Positions 35,974 through 44,750 of a stretch of DNA of 64,000 nucleotides are shown one piece after another. Below the pieces are notes generated by a model, which saw only the letters and a program-made list of their open reading frames with translations, had not been told where the DNA came from and did no database searches. Both the position numbers and the translations under genes were made by a program. The number at the start of each line of letters is the position of its first letter. Position 1 is the stretch's first letter. Source of the stretch: Muribaculaceae bacterium Isolate-110 (HZI) (lineage in GTDB: Bacteria > Bacteroidota > Bacteroidia > Bacteroidales > Muribaculaceae); contig RIBL01000001.1 of NCBI GenBank assembly GCA_003762875.1, positions 1 through 64,000 of the forward strand. The letters run 5' to 3'.

Positions 35974-37041
35974 CTATTTTATACCAAGAGATTTTTTCAT
36001 CAATAGAAATGATTTATCTATAGTGAATTGTTTGATATTATTCATGCCATTCAATGCGATTTTTTGCCTAAGGAGACTATCAGACATTAACTTTAGTATA
36101 TTTGAAGCCATCACTTTTGAGTCACACACAGGTGAGACTAATGCAGTGATTCCATCTTGTGACATTTCAAGATAACCTTTGTTATTCGAGCAAACCACAG
36201 CGGCTCCACAAATCATTGCTTCTCCAACGGTCAATCCCCATCCTTCTTGAATGCTGGGTGCTACAAATATGGAAATATTATTGTATATTTCATTTATTTG
36301 GTTTGTATCTGGACATCTGATATATGTAATCCATTTAGGCAGATTCTCGGGCTCCAAATCCGTTCCAAACATTATAACCTTTAAATCCGCTCTTTGTTTA
36401 TGAGCTAAAATTAAAGCCTCATAGCCATATTTAAAACCTTTACATTGAATCGGGCTATAAACGATGCCTATGATGTTATCAGGCCTTTCAGAAATTGGAA
36501 TGCTGCATTTAAATTGCGTGAAATCAAACCCATTGGGAATAACGGGACAGTCTTCTCCCTCTGATTTGACAATATCAGCCAGCCATTTGGATACTGCAAT
36601 TTTGTTACATGGAAATCTGTAGGTCTCTTTTAATTGATCATCATTTATTCCACCCCAATTTTCGTATCCTTGAATAAAATAAAATTTAGAATTTTGTTTA
36701 ATAGGATAGCTATTCATATACATTGCGGTAAATGGAGTAGAGCAAATATAGATGTCTGAAATCGGTACGTGTCTGTAGTTTAAAGAATATGTAAGATGTT
36801 CTTGGACATTAGGATGAAATGAAAACCAATCAGAAGAAAATCCAACCCATCTCTTTTGTAAATATCTTGCAATGGCAGATAATTTAAATAGAATTGATTT
36901 TTTTCTCCAAAATAAAGAACCGGCATATACAACGTTGACTTTATAACCTTCCTGTGCGAGTCGGTTAGCATATTCAAATATTACTTTGTATCCTCCGGCG
37001 GGATATATAGATGGACCAGGCAATAGAAATGAGATTGTCAT
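35974..37041 (-). CDS. GT4-family glycosyltransferase
   Basis: 355 residues from the ATG at 37041 (MTISFLLPGPSIYPAGGYKVIFEYANRLAQ); a start 12 residues earlier would overlap the upstream gene. The donor half has GIVYSPIQCKGFKYGYEALILA and PSIQEGWGLTVGEAMICGAAVVCSNNKGYLE with the E-x7-E motif. AT-rich. Confidence 0.88.
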   Translation of the reverse strand: MTISFLLPGPSIYPAGGYKVIFEYANRLAQEGYKVNVVYAGSLFWRKKSILFKLSAIARYLQKRWVGFSSDWFSFHPNVQEHLTYSLNYRHVPISDIYICSTPFTAMYMNSYPIKQNSKFYFIQGYENWGGINDDQLKETYRFPCNKIAVSKWLADIVKSEGEDCPVIPNGFDFTQFKCSIPISERPDNIIGIVYSPIQCKGFKYGYEALILAHKQRADLKVIMFGTDLEPENLPKWITYIRCPDTNQINEIYNNISIFVAPSIQEGWGLTVGEAMICGAAVVCSNNKGYLEMSQDGITALVSPVCDSKVMASNILKLMSDSLLRQKIALNGMNNIKQFTIDKSFLLMKKSLGIK

Positions 37042-37063
37042 CTTTTTATAGAATAGTTTTAAT

Positions 37064-38209
37064 TTATGAAATGCCAATACTATTCAAATCTGATAAAAAA
37101 CAGTCAATATAATTGTCCCATGTATGGTCGGCAACTTTATTGTGTGCGCAAATAGACATTTGACGATATTTTTCATACGTGGCATTTAATATCATGTCAA
37201 TACAATATTGCAGGTCATTTTTATTATTGGCATATACACCGAAACCTATGTTGACACCAAATTCTTTGACAAAATCATCGTATGGCGATACAACAACAGG
37301 GCATCCATAATACATGGCTTCGACAGTACTGCTATATGCGCCCCATTGGCGGGCAGGATTTACTAATATTGTTGCTTCTTGAATCAACTTATAGTAAAGA
37401 TCGCATTGACTCTGATATCTTTTATTCAAATAGCCATGGAATGTAATTCCATCTGAAGAATCTATCTCTGATAGTTCAGATTTTTTCATGCCAATTATGT
37501 CAAGGGTGAGATTTGTGTGAAATTTCTTTAACCGGTTATATGTATAGGCAAGTTCGTATGCTGCAGATTTATATCTGTGATTTCCAATAAAGATAATTTT
37601 TTTAGATGCAAAACGTGTATTTATATTTCTTTTAAGATCGAAAGTGCCATTATAAACCGTATTGATGACATTTCGGTTCAGATATCTGAACTCTTTGGAA
37701 TAGTATTCCTCCATTTTTTCTTTGCAAACTGGAAACATCGTATACAAAGCATCTGCATTAGCCAATACATAGTCTTCATATTTTAATCCGGCACGTTCAT
37801 ACCACTGAGGTTTTCGTCCCATGCGCTCAATTGAAACCCTATCCGTCCAATCACACCATAACACATTGGGCTTATCTGATTTTTTGTTTATAAAGGCATA
37901 TGATAGAAATAAGTTCAAATCCGTGTTTGGAAACATCTTGTTGGCCTTAGATATTTTCCGTTCGGTAAGGAGTCGATGCATCCAAGTACGATTATATTCA
38001 GGACAGGCATTTTTGTGTAATATTTTCCTGTATAGGTAGTAAGAAGCTGTATTAAAAAGTCTCTTTAAAATTTTATTCGCCTCTATGTTTACTCTATAGA
38101 CTTTAATGCCTCTTTTTTCCAATGCTCTGCAAAATAGATAAGGGACATTGCTCCATGTCGCCAAGTCGTTGGAGTCTCCGTTGCTATATACTGTTATTGA
38201 TTGTATCAT
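37064..38209 (-). CDS. GT4-like glycosyltransferase
   Basis: 381 residues. KKIIFIGNHRYKSAAYELAYTYNRLKKFH and ILVNPARQWGAYSSTVEAMYYGCPVVVSPYDDFVKEFG match the donor-binding half of GT-B enzymes; the N-terminal half is divergent. AT-rich, in series with the two neighbouring glycosyltransferase genes. Confidence 0.78.
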   Translation of the reverse strand: MIQSITVYSNGDSNDLATWSNVPYLFCRALEKRGIKVYRVNIEANKILKRLFNTASYYLYRKILHKNACPEYNRTWMHRLLTERKISKANKMFPNTDLNLFLSYAFINKKSDKPNVLWCDWTDRVSIERMGRKPQWYERAGLKYEDYVLANADALYTMFPVCKEKMEEYYSKEFRYLNRNVINTVYNGTFDLKRNINTRFASKKIIFIGNHRYKSAAYELAYTYNRLKKFHTNLTLDIIGMKKSELSEIDSSDGITFHGYLNKRYQSQCDLYYKLIQEATILVNPARQWGAYSSTVEAMYYGCPVVVSPYDDFVKEFGVNIGFGVYANNKNDLQYCIDMILNATYEKYRQMSICAHNKVADHTWDNYIDCFLSDLNSIGIS

Positions 38210-38235
38210 GGCTTTACAAAATAAATAATTGTGGA

Positions 38236-39168
38236 TTAGCTAAACAATTGTTTGTATGCAATCCTCAATTTTTTAGACGGGAGAAACAGCATCGTTGATA
38301 ATATCTTGTCTCTTGTGGATAAATGTCTGTTATAGAATAAATTGCATCTTAAAAATGAGGCGAGGTTAGTCGTATTTATATCTTTATAAAGCGAATATTC
38401 AAGATAGATGGTAAATAGGCATTTAAAGAGTTGAGATCTAAATATTTTCAGATTATTGGATTGGAATATTGATAGTATTGCATCAGAAAGCTTTACTGCG
38501 TGTGAGATATTGGGCATATATCGGTGGACAGTGCTTTCATCATACCATCTATAATTATAGACTGTATTCTCAATACCTTTATATCGTTTTATGTTTAGAC
38601 CGATCTGCAGCATTACGATAAAATCTTCTGCTATTATTATATTTTTATCTGTATCGAAGTAATGTGGGCTTATTGTAGATCTCCTTATAATTTGTCGCCA
38701 TAGACATTTCCATCGTTTTCCGATTAGAAGTTTGCTTATAAAATCATATGAATCGCCCTCGGTTAACTCATTTATAGGCCCTTTTTTGTCGAGAGTCAGA
38801 TCATTCAAATCAATGAATTTAAATCGACCGCTGACTATGTCATAACCATGGCTTTCAGATAGTAATGATTGAATAGAGTTGCTTGGGAGAGTGTCATCTG
38901 CATCTACAAACATAATCCAATCTCCAGAAGAGTTCTCATATCCTTTTTTTCGGGCTGCATTAACGCCTGCGTTATTTTGTGATATGACCTTTATATTGTT
39001 GTGTTCGGATTTAATTTTATTGCATATATTTAATGTATTATCAACAGAACCATCATCAACAATAATAATCTCAATTTGATGTTCTGTTTGGCAGAGAATA
39101 CTCTCAATACATTTCTCAATATGTTTTTCTGCATTGTATGCAGGAATTATAATGGAGACCATATCCAT
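38236..39168 (-). CDS. GT2-family glycosyltransferase
   Basis: 310 residues. MVSIIIPAYNAEKHIEKCIESIL, IIVDDGSVDNTLNICN, NNAGVNAARKKGYENSSGDWIMFVDADDTLPSNSI, and IIAEDFIVMLQIGL. AT-rich coding DNA. Twelve bases after the next GT2 gene upstream. Confidence 0.9.
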   Translation of the reverse strand: MDMVSIIIPAYNAEKHIEKCIESILCQTEHQIEIIIVDDGSVDNTLNICNKIKSEHNNIKVISQNNAGVNAARKKGYENSSGDWIMFVDADDTLPSNSIQSLLSESHGYDIVSGRFKFIDLNDLTLDKKGPINELTEGDSYDFISKLLIGKRWKCLWRQIIRRSTISPHYFDTDKNIIIAEDFIVMLQIGLNIKRYKGIENTVYNYRWYDESTVHRYMPNISHAVKLSDAILSIFQSNNLKIFRSQLFKCLFTIYLEYSLYKDINTTNLASFLRCNLFYNRHLSTRDKILSTMLFLPSKKLRIAYKQLFS

Positions 39169-39180
39169 ATATTTAAGTGA

Positions 39181-40230
39181 TTAATGCATAGTGTTGGTGT
39201 GGTTTGCATAATCATAGTGTAATACAAGTTTATGAATATAATCGTATAAATATAAAATACATGGAGCGAATGTGGGAATATATTTGAATATCATGAATCT
39301 TCGGGGGGGAATTCCTATATAATTGGTTAATAGTGAATTTAATTGTGCCAACTCAGACTTGATATCACCTTTCGTTTTTAAGGATAGACGTATTTTTAAT
39401 TCTTGTCTAATTAATTCCCATTTTTGGTATAAATTTTTTTCAATTTGGATTTTAGGATTATTTTGGGCAAACCAAAGTTTTATATCATATAGAGAGATTA
39501 AAAAAGAATAGTTCTGTATATCTGATTTAGAATGACTTGCAGATTCTGATAAGACTCGGTATACGGCAACTACATTAGCTGAATATTTGATTTTAGAATT
39601 TATGGCGATAAACAACCATAGTGGATAATCTCCCATTTTCCAAGTTTGTTTAATTGAGCTAATGAAAGATGTATATTTAATGTATAATTCGTTTCTGATT
39701 AATACAGTTGGAGTCGGAATTGTATTATTCGATAATAATTGTTCAAATTTTTCATTGGGTCCACCCCATTCGGTTTCAAACTTAAGATTTATTTGTGAAA
39801 ATATTTGAACTCTTCCATATATTGCTCCATAATCAGGATGGGTCTCGAGGAAATCCACCTGCTTTTGAAGTTTTAGCGGATCGGTCCAATAGTCATCACC
39901 TTCACACATGGCGATGTATTTCGCACCGGTAGCTTCGCATGCAGCCGTCATAATGCGACCAAGTGAGCCGTCATGTTTGGAATATTGGTTTTCTGTTTCG
40001 TAGATTGGCTTGATTATGTCGGGATATTTAGCTGCATATTCGCGGATAATATCTGCCGTGCCATCGGTCGATGCGTCGTCATGAACAATCGCTACAAACG
40101 GAAAGTTTGTCTTCTGCATTATAAACCCCTCAAGAGCATCACGAATATAAGCTTCGTGGTTATAAGTTATACATCTTATAGCGACTAATGCTTTAGTTGA
40201 AACTGCGTTGTTTGGTTTGTTTTCAGTCAT
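39181..40230 (-). CDS. GT2-family glycosyltransferase
   Basis: 349 residues. ALVAIRCITYNHEAYIRDALEGFIMQKT, AIVHDDASTDGTADIIREYAAKYPDII, and the metal motif KYIAMCEGDDYWTDPLKLQKQVDFLE. This EGDDYW subgroup is common in Bacteroidales capsule clusters. A 7-base run (39303-39309) lies near the 3' end. A 117-bp gap before it (40231-40347) holds no recognisable promoter. Confidence 0.9.
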   Translation of the reverse strand: MTENKPNNAVSTKALVAIRCITYNHEAYIRDALEGFIMQKTNFPFVAIVHDDASTDGTADIIREYAAKYPDIIKPIYETENQYSKHDGSLGRIMTAACEATGAKYIAMCEGDDYWTDPLKLQKQVDFLETHPDYGAIYGRVQIFSQINLKFETEWGGPNEKFEQLLSNNTIPTPTVLIRNELYIKYTSFISSIKQTWKMGDYPLWLFIAINSKIKYSANVVAVYRVLSESASHSKSDIQNYSFLISLYDIKLWFAQNNPKIQIEKNLYQKWELIRQELKIRLSLKTKGDIKSELAQLNSLLTNYIGIPPRRFMIFKYIPTFAPCILYLYDYIHKLVLHYDYANHTNTMH

Positions 40231-40347
40231 CGTCAGATGTTTAATATGATTATGTCAAACGTGGTTCAACATTGGTTTGAAGCCCACAAAATAACATATA
40301 GAATCATATAGGCTTGATATTGATAAAAAATAGGACATAGCCCAATA

Positions 40348-41004
40348 TTATAGATTCATGTTATTACAGGATATCGTTTTGGCTGGAGAGCCTTTTACAA
40401 TTGAATTTGGATTTATTGATTTTGTTACAAGTGAGCGAGCTCCGATATAGGCTTTTCGCCCGATTTTGGATACTTTCCCGGAAATAGTCAATGCTCCTTG
40501 GCCAACAAATACCTCGTCTTCCAACTCTGTATATGCTCCGATTGTGGCACCTCCGGCGATAAAACAATATGGATGAATATGGTTTGTATGAGAGATATTG
40601 ACACCAGAAAGGATGATTACTCCTTCGTCAATAATCGTATCAGCTTGTATGTGAGAAAAAGCACTTATGTACACACCCGTGTTTGAGATTTTAGCAAAAC
40701 GAGATATTATTGCCGATGGGTGTATAATTGTTGGGACTTTTCCTCCTTTTTGGACTATTTTGTGAGTGAGAGTCTTTCGGATTTCATTATTTCCCATAGT
40801 CAATAAGAAATTTTTGTCAGTAAGACTATTGTCTTCATCAAACAGATCATCGAAAGACCCTAATATTTTAAAACCATGATCAAATTCATTGGTCCGTTCA
40901 CTATTGTAGTGATACAGTCCGGCTATTTTGTAGCCACAGGATTCAGCAAGATCAATGAATACAGGAGTATTATGACCCACTCCGAGGGCGTATATTTCTT
41001 TCAA
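40348..41004 (-). CDS. NeuD/PglD-family sugar O/N-acyltransferase
   Basis: 218 residues. N-terminal nucleotide-sugar or cofactor-binding Rossmann-like part (YALGVGHNTPVFIDLAESCG), then a left-handed beta-helix with IHPSAIISRFAKISNTGVYISAFSHIQADTIIDEGVIILSGVNISHTNHI, where the conserved His is expected, and GARSLVTKSINPNSIVKGSPAKTI. Acetylates an amino sugar. Next to the VioA-like aminotransferase, it may act like VioB to make dTDP-4-acetamido-4,6-dideoxyglucose; this is inferred from the pair. A 115-bp gap follows upstream. Confidence 0.82.
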   Translation of the reverse strand: MKEIYALGVGHNTPVFIDLAESCGYKIAGLYHYNSERTNEFDHGFKILGSFDDLFDEDNSLTDKNFLLTMGNNEIRKTLTHKIVQKGGKVPTIIHPSAIISRFAKISNTGVYISAFSHIQADTIIDEGVIILSGVNISHTNHIHPYCFIAGGATIGAYTELEDEVFVGQGALTISGKVSKIGRKAYIGARSLVTKSINPNSIVKGSPAKTISCNNMNL

Positions 41005-41119
41005 TTACGTTGATATTTATGACTGATCTTATTTTGATGTCTTTATATTCCCTCCAAATTACTCCACGGTGTAAGGTCTTGAAACCAAAATAGTTTGCGC
41101 GACAAATAACTGTGAAAAC

Positions 41120-42229
41120 TCATGATATTTTGATGCAATTTATAATACGGGTTAAATCTTTTTCGGAGAGCTCATGATGCATCGGGAGGCAGATTACTTG
41201 ATTGGCTATGCGGGTGGCGACGGGGAGATTTTGGGGCGTAGCGGAGGGGAGACCGCGATATGTGCTGAAGTCGCTGATGAGAGGATAGAAGTAGCGGCGA
41301 CCAAGAACGTTGGCATCTTTCATTTTGAAATATAGTTCGTCGCGCGTCATTCCGAATTTTTCAGCATCGATAAACACTGGGAAGTAACTGTAATTGTGAC
41401 GTACACCCGGCATGTCGTCAAAGAATGTCAGACCGTCGATGTTACGCAGAGCCTGGCGATATCGTTGAGCCACATGTTGGCGGGCTTCTATGGCGGCATC
41501 GACCTGTCGCAGATTGAGTATGCCGTAAGCGGCCCTTACTTCGTCCATTTTGGAGTTTATGCCCGGGGCGACGACTGTGGTCTCGTTGGCAAAACCAAAG
41601 TTCTTTAGGTAGTCTATGCGCTTTTTGGTCTGCTCGTCATGCATAACGAGTGCACCGCCCTCAATGGTGTTATATACCTTGGTGGCATGAAACGAAAGCG
41701 TAGACATATCGCCGGCATTTAGCAACGACTCTCCGTCGACTTCCACACCAAAGGCATGGGCAGCATCATAGATGACTTTCAGACCATATTTGTCGGCTAT
41801 TTCCTGTATGGCCTCGGTGTCACATGGTTTGCCATAGCAGTGGACTGGCATAATGGCTGTGGTGCGCGGTGTTATGGCCGCTTCGATTTTACTCGGGTCG
41901 AGATTGCACGTTGCCGGATCAATATCGACAAACACGGGCTTTATTCCGTTCCACCACAGCGAGTGAGTCGTGGCTACAAAACTATATGGTGTAGTGATGA
42001 CTTCGCCTGTAATACGCAATGCCTGTAGTGCTGTAATCAGAGGAAGAGTGCCGTTGGTGAAAAGACTGATATATGGCACTTTGAGATACTCGGCCAGCTC
42101 TTTCTCGAGCTGTCGGTGAAACTGTCCGTTGTTGGTAATCCACTTGCTCTCCCATATTTCGGAAAGCAACCTGACAAACTCTTCTTTATCAGGAAGAAGC
42201 GGTGAGGTGACTGTAATTTGGTGATTCAT
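41120..42229 (-). CDS. DegT/DnrJ/EryC1-family sugar aminotransferase (VioA-like)
   Basis: 369 residues. PLP enzyme: DAAHAF (Asp155, cofactor ring nitrogen), SFHATKVYNTIEGG with Lys184 as the Schiff-base residue, and ITTPYSFVATTHSLWWNGIKPVFVDIDPATCNLDPSKIEAAIT. The start TSPLLPDKEEFVRLLSEIWESKWITNNGQ resembles VioA, which aminates dTDP-4-keto-6-deoxyglucose. That substrate is produced by RmlA and RmlB here. Other 4-keto sugars remain possible. Overlaps the flippase gene start-to-stop by 4 bp. Confidence 0.85.
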   Translation of the reverse strand: MNHQITVTSPLLPDKEEFVRLLSEIWESKWITNNGQFHRQLEKELAEYLKVPYISLFTNGTLPLITALQALRITGEVITTPYSFVATTHSLWWNGIKPVFVDIDPATCNLDPSKIEAAITPRTTAIMPVHCYGKPCDTEAIQEIADKYGLKVIYDAAHAFGVEVDGESLLNAGDMSTLSFHATKVYNTIEGGALVMHDEQTKKRIDYLKNFGFANETTVVAPGINSKMDEVRAAYGILNLRQVDAAIEARQHVAQRYRQALRNIDGLTFFDDMPGVRHNYSYFPVFIDAEKFGMTRDELYFKMKDANVLGRRYFYPLISDFSTYRGLPSATPQNLPVATRIANQVICLPMHHELSEKDLTRIINCIKIS

Positions 42230-43653
42230 TTTTTCAGTTCTTTAAGCTCTTTGATTTCAGGGAAGTGGAAAAGAAATGCTCCACCGATATATATTACTGC
42301 GCCTGTAGCGACTGAACAGATTAATGATGTCAGATCATTGCCCATAAAATAAGCGACGCTTCGCGCTCCTATATACATCACACCGCTGAGCAACAGGATC
42401 GGAGAAAAGTCGTGGAGCTGTTTGAATATGCTCATATTTAGGAATTTACCGTTATAATAGGTGTTCCATATGAGTGATAGTAATGAACTGACAATACTGC
42501 CGTAACACATAGCTTCGAGGCCAAGTGGGATAGTCACGCATAGTATTATGACCCCCTGTACTTTTTTGATGACTTCGAGTCGGAAAAAAAGGTCGCTTCG
42601 GCCTTTTACTATGAGGTAGTTGAGATTGATGGCATGGATTGGATACCACATCATGCTGAATACCATGATGGAGAGCAGAGTTGCAGTGTAAATCCATATC
42701 TCGGTATAGAGCACGTTAATCAGAGGGTAGGCTACGGCTCCCACTCCGATACACATTGGGAAAATTACGAAAGCTGCGATTCTAAGAGTGCGCCTGTAAC
42801 CTCGTTTTAACGCCTCATTGTCATGCTGTAGTTTACACAATGTCGGATAGGTGACAGACTGGAGTATACCTGTGGGTAATGAAGATGTCATCTGACATAG
42901 CGAACTACCTCGATTGTAGTAAGCAAGGTCTGCCGCACGATAAACCTTTCCTATCACAATGGAATATATATTGGAGTATATTGTGTCGAGCAGAGAGGAG
43001 GCCAACATCTTGGAACCGAATCCGAAAAACTCATTGAAACTGTTACGAGAAACAATAAACGATGGCCGCCATTTTACTTTATACCATACACATATTGTTG
43101 ATATGACCTGCAATATGAGTCCTTGTGTAACCAAAGCCCATACTTCAAATCCAAGCCATGCCATGAAAATGCCGATGGAGCCGGAGATGAAAATACCAAG
43201 CAAATTGAATTTAGTCAAGGATTTGAAGTCCATTTCGGCTTGAAGCAGAGTGCGATGTACTCCTGCAAGAGATCCTATGACTAATCCTAAAGCCGAAACA
43301 CGTAGTATTGCTGTCAGTTGTGGCATATCATAAAATCGTCCGACCAGAGGTGCGCATACGAAAAGTATCAGATAGCATACTATTGAAATGACGATATTAA
43401 ACCAATATACGGTGCTGCAATCAGCCTGCGTTCGGTCGGTTTTGCGTACAAGAGCGGTTGAAAAACCTGAGTCAATGAATACTCCGGCCACAGCGGTAAA
43501 CACTGTAAGCATAGCCACCATACCAAATTGATCCGGCATGATTAGACGGGCGAGCACGACTGATATACCAAAATATATCAATTGCTTACCGCCCTGCTCG
43601 GCCACACGCCAAAGCACACCGTTTACAGCCTTATGTTTAAGTGTTTGTTCCAC
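42226..43653 (-). CDS. wzx: Capsule repeat-unit flippase, Wzx/MOP superfamily
   Basis: 475 residues, about 12-14 membrane segments, with the family start NGVLWRVAEQGGKQLIYFGISVVLARLIMPDQFGMVAMLTVF and GFSTALVRKTDRTQADCSTVYWFN, typical of the WzxC-like polysaccharide transporters. It would move lipid-linked repeat units across the inner membrane. It sits between the acyltransferase and aminotransferase genes. Confidence 0.88.
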   Translation of the reverse strand: MEQTLKHKAVNGVLWRVAEQGGKQLIYFGISVVLARLIMPDQFGMVAMLTVFTAVAGVFIDSGFSTALVRKTDRTQADCSTVYWFNIVISIVCYLILFVCAPLVGRFYDMPQLTAILRVSALGLVIGSLAGVHRTLLQAEMDFKSLTKFNLLGIFISGSIGIFMAWLGFEVWALVTQGLILQVISTICVWYKVKWRPSFIVSRNSFNEFFGFGSKMLASSLLDTIYSNIYSIVIGKVYRAADLAYYNRGSSLCQMTSSLPTGILQSVTYPTLCKLQHDNEALKRGYRRTLRIAAFVIFPMCIGVGAVAYPLINVLYTEIWIYTATLLSIMVFSMMWYPIHAINLNYLIVKGRSDLFFRLEVIKKVQGVIILCVTIPLGLEAMCYGSIVSSLLSLIWNTYYNGKFLNMSIFKQLHDFSPILLLSGVMYIGARSVAYFMGNDLTSLICSVATGAVIYIGGAFLFHFPEIKELKELKK

Positions 43654-43657
43654 TTGA

Positions 43658-44746
43658 TTATATGATTTGTCTTGCGAGAGATTGTAAAGGCTTGAATATT
43701 GTTTCGACGATATTATATAACGGCTTTTCGATTATATGCTTTCTGCACAATTCTATGAATGCGCATATTATGAATATTGTAAGACACCATCCGAGCATAT
43801 GTACCAACAGCCAGGGATTGTCTATTTGGCCCGGTACGTCAAGAGTATCTTGCCATAGCCATTGACGCATGACATCGCAGTTGGCATGTATAAGAAGTAC
43901 TCCGAAACATGTGCTTGCCAAAGTGTTGATGACTCGACTCGAGCGGACTTCAAGAGTTAGAAATGCCATAAAAATGCATATTGCACACAACAGCATAGTT
44001 AATTTATTGGCATCGAATATAAAATATGACCAATGAAATCGATAATGATTAATATCCACGAATATAATCAATCCCCAAACAAGTAAAACAGATGCGATAG
44101 CAAGCAATCTCCAGGGCATATTGAGAGATGCAATCTCAAATCGTCTAATATAGGCTCCGATAGAATACATTACAAAGGCCCAACCCAAATAATGCCATGT
44201 GTTTTGCATCATAAAAGTTTGTTCAATTGTAAAGTAAAACAATAATACACCAAGCATGTAATTGAAATCGCGTTTACTTAATGCGGTCAATCCACGATTG
44301 ATAAGAGGAGTAAGAAGGTATATAAACAGATAGCTGGCAATAAAGCTCGCTGGCACTCCAAATATTATAGGAATAATGCCCAACCAATTCTTGGTTGGGA
44401 ACGTATATCCGCCAAAGTACCATAGCGAGAGACGGATTACAATATTATAGGTAAAAATTTGAAGTAAAAATAATACCACCTTTTTCACATTCATTTTTCC
44501 GGTGATCATGAAGTAGCCTGAAATCATGAAAAATATGTTGACTCCAACTTTACCGCCGAATGCCATGAACTGTATAATGATTGTATTTATTGTATTATTG
44601 GTGAAATCAAGTAGTTCTGATATACCTGAATTTACACAATAGTGATGAACAATAATCATCATCATTGCTACACAGCGCAGCAATTCTATATTGGAAGAAC
44701 GTGTTTTACCCCCCCCGATTTGGTATGTTATGTTGCTGTGGATCAT
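43658..44746 (-). CDS. Membrane acyltransferase, acyltransferase-3 family
   Basis: 362 residues from the ATG at 44746, 4 bp after the Wzc stop. The longer open frame is an artefact that reads through the Gly-Tyr repeat of wzc in another frame. Conserved SSNIELLRCVAMMMIIVHHYC in the first helix (R and H expected for catalysis), about ten membrane segments, and FGGKVGVNIFFMISGYFMI. Probably O-acetylates the polymer. A 7-base G run on the coding strand (44716-44710) lies just ten codons in, encoding IGGGK, a place where slippage would switch the gene off. Confidence 0.82.
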   Translation of the reverse strand: MIHSNITYQIGGGKTRSSNIELLRCVAMMMIIVHHYCVNSGISELLDFTNNTINTIIIQFMAFGGKVGVNIFFMISGYFMITGKMNVKKVVLFLLQIFTYNIVIRLSLWYFGGYTFPTKNWLGIIPIIFGVPASFIASYLFIYLLTPLINRGLTALSKRDFNYMLGVLLFYFTIEQTFMMQNTWHYLGWAFVMYSIGAYIRRFEIASLNMPWRLLAIASVLLVWGLIIFVDINHYRFHWSYFIFDANKLTMLLCAICIFMAFLTLEVRSSRVINTLASTCFGVLLIHANCDVMRQWLWQDTLDVPGQIDNPWLLVHMLGWCLTIFIICAFIELCRKHIIEKPLYNIVETIFKPLQSLARQII

Positions 44747-44750
44747 CTGC

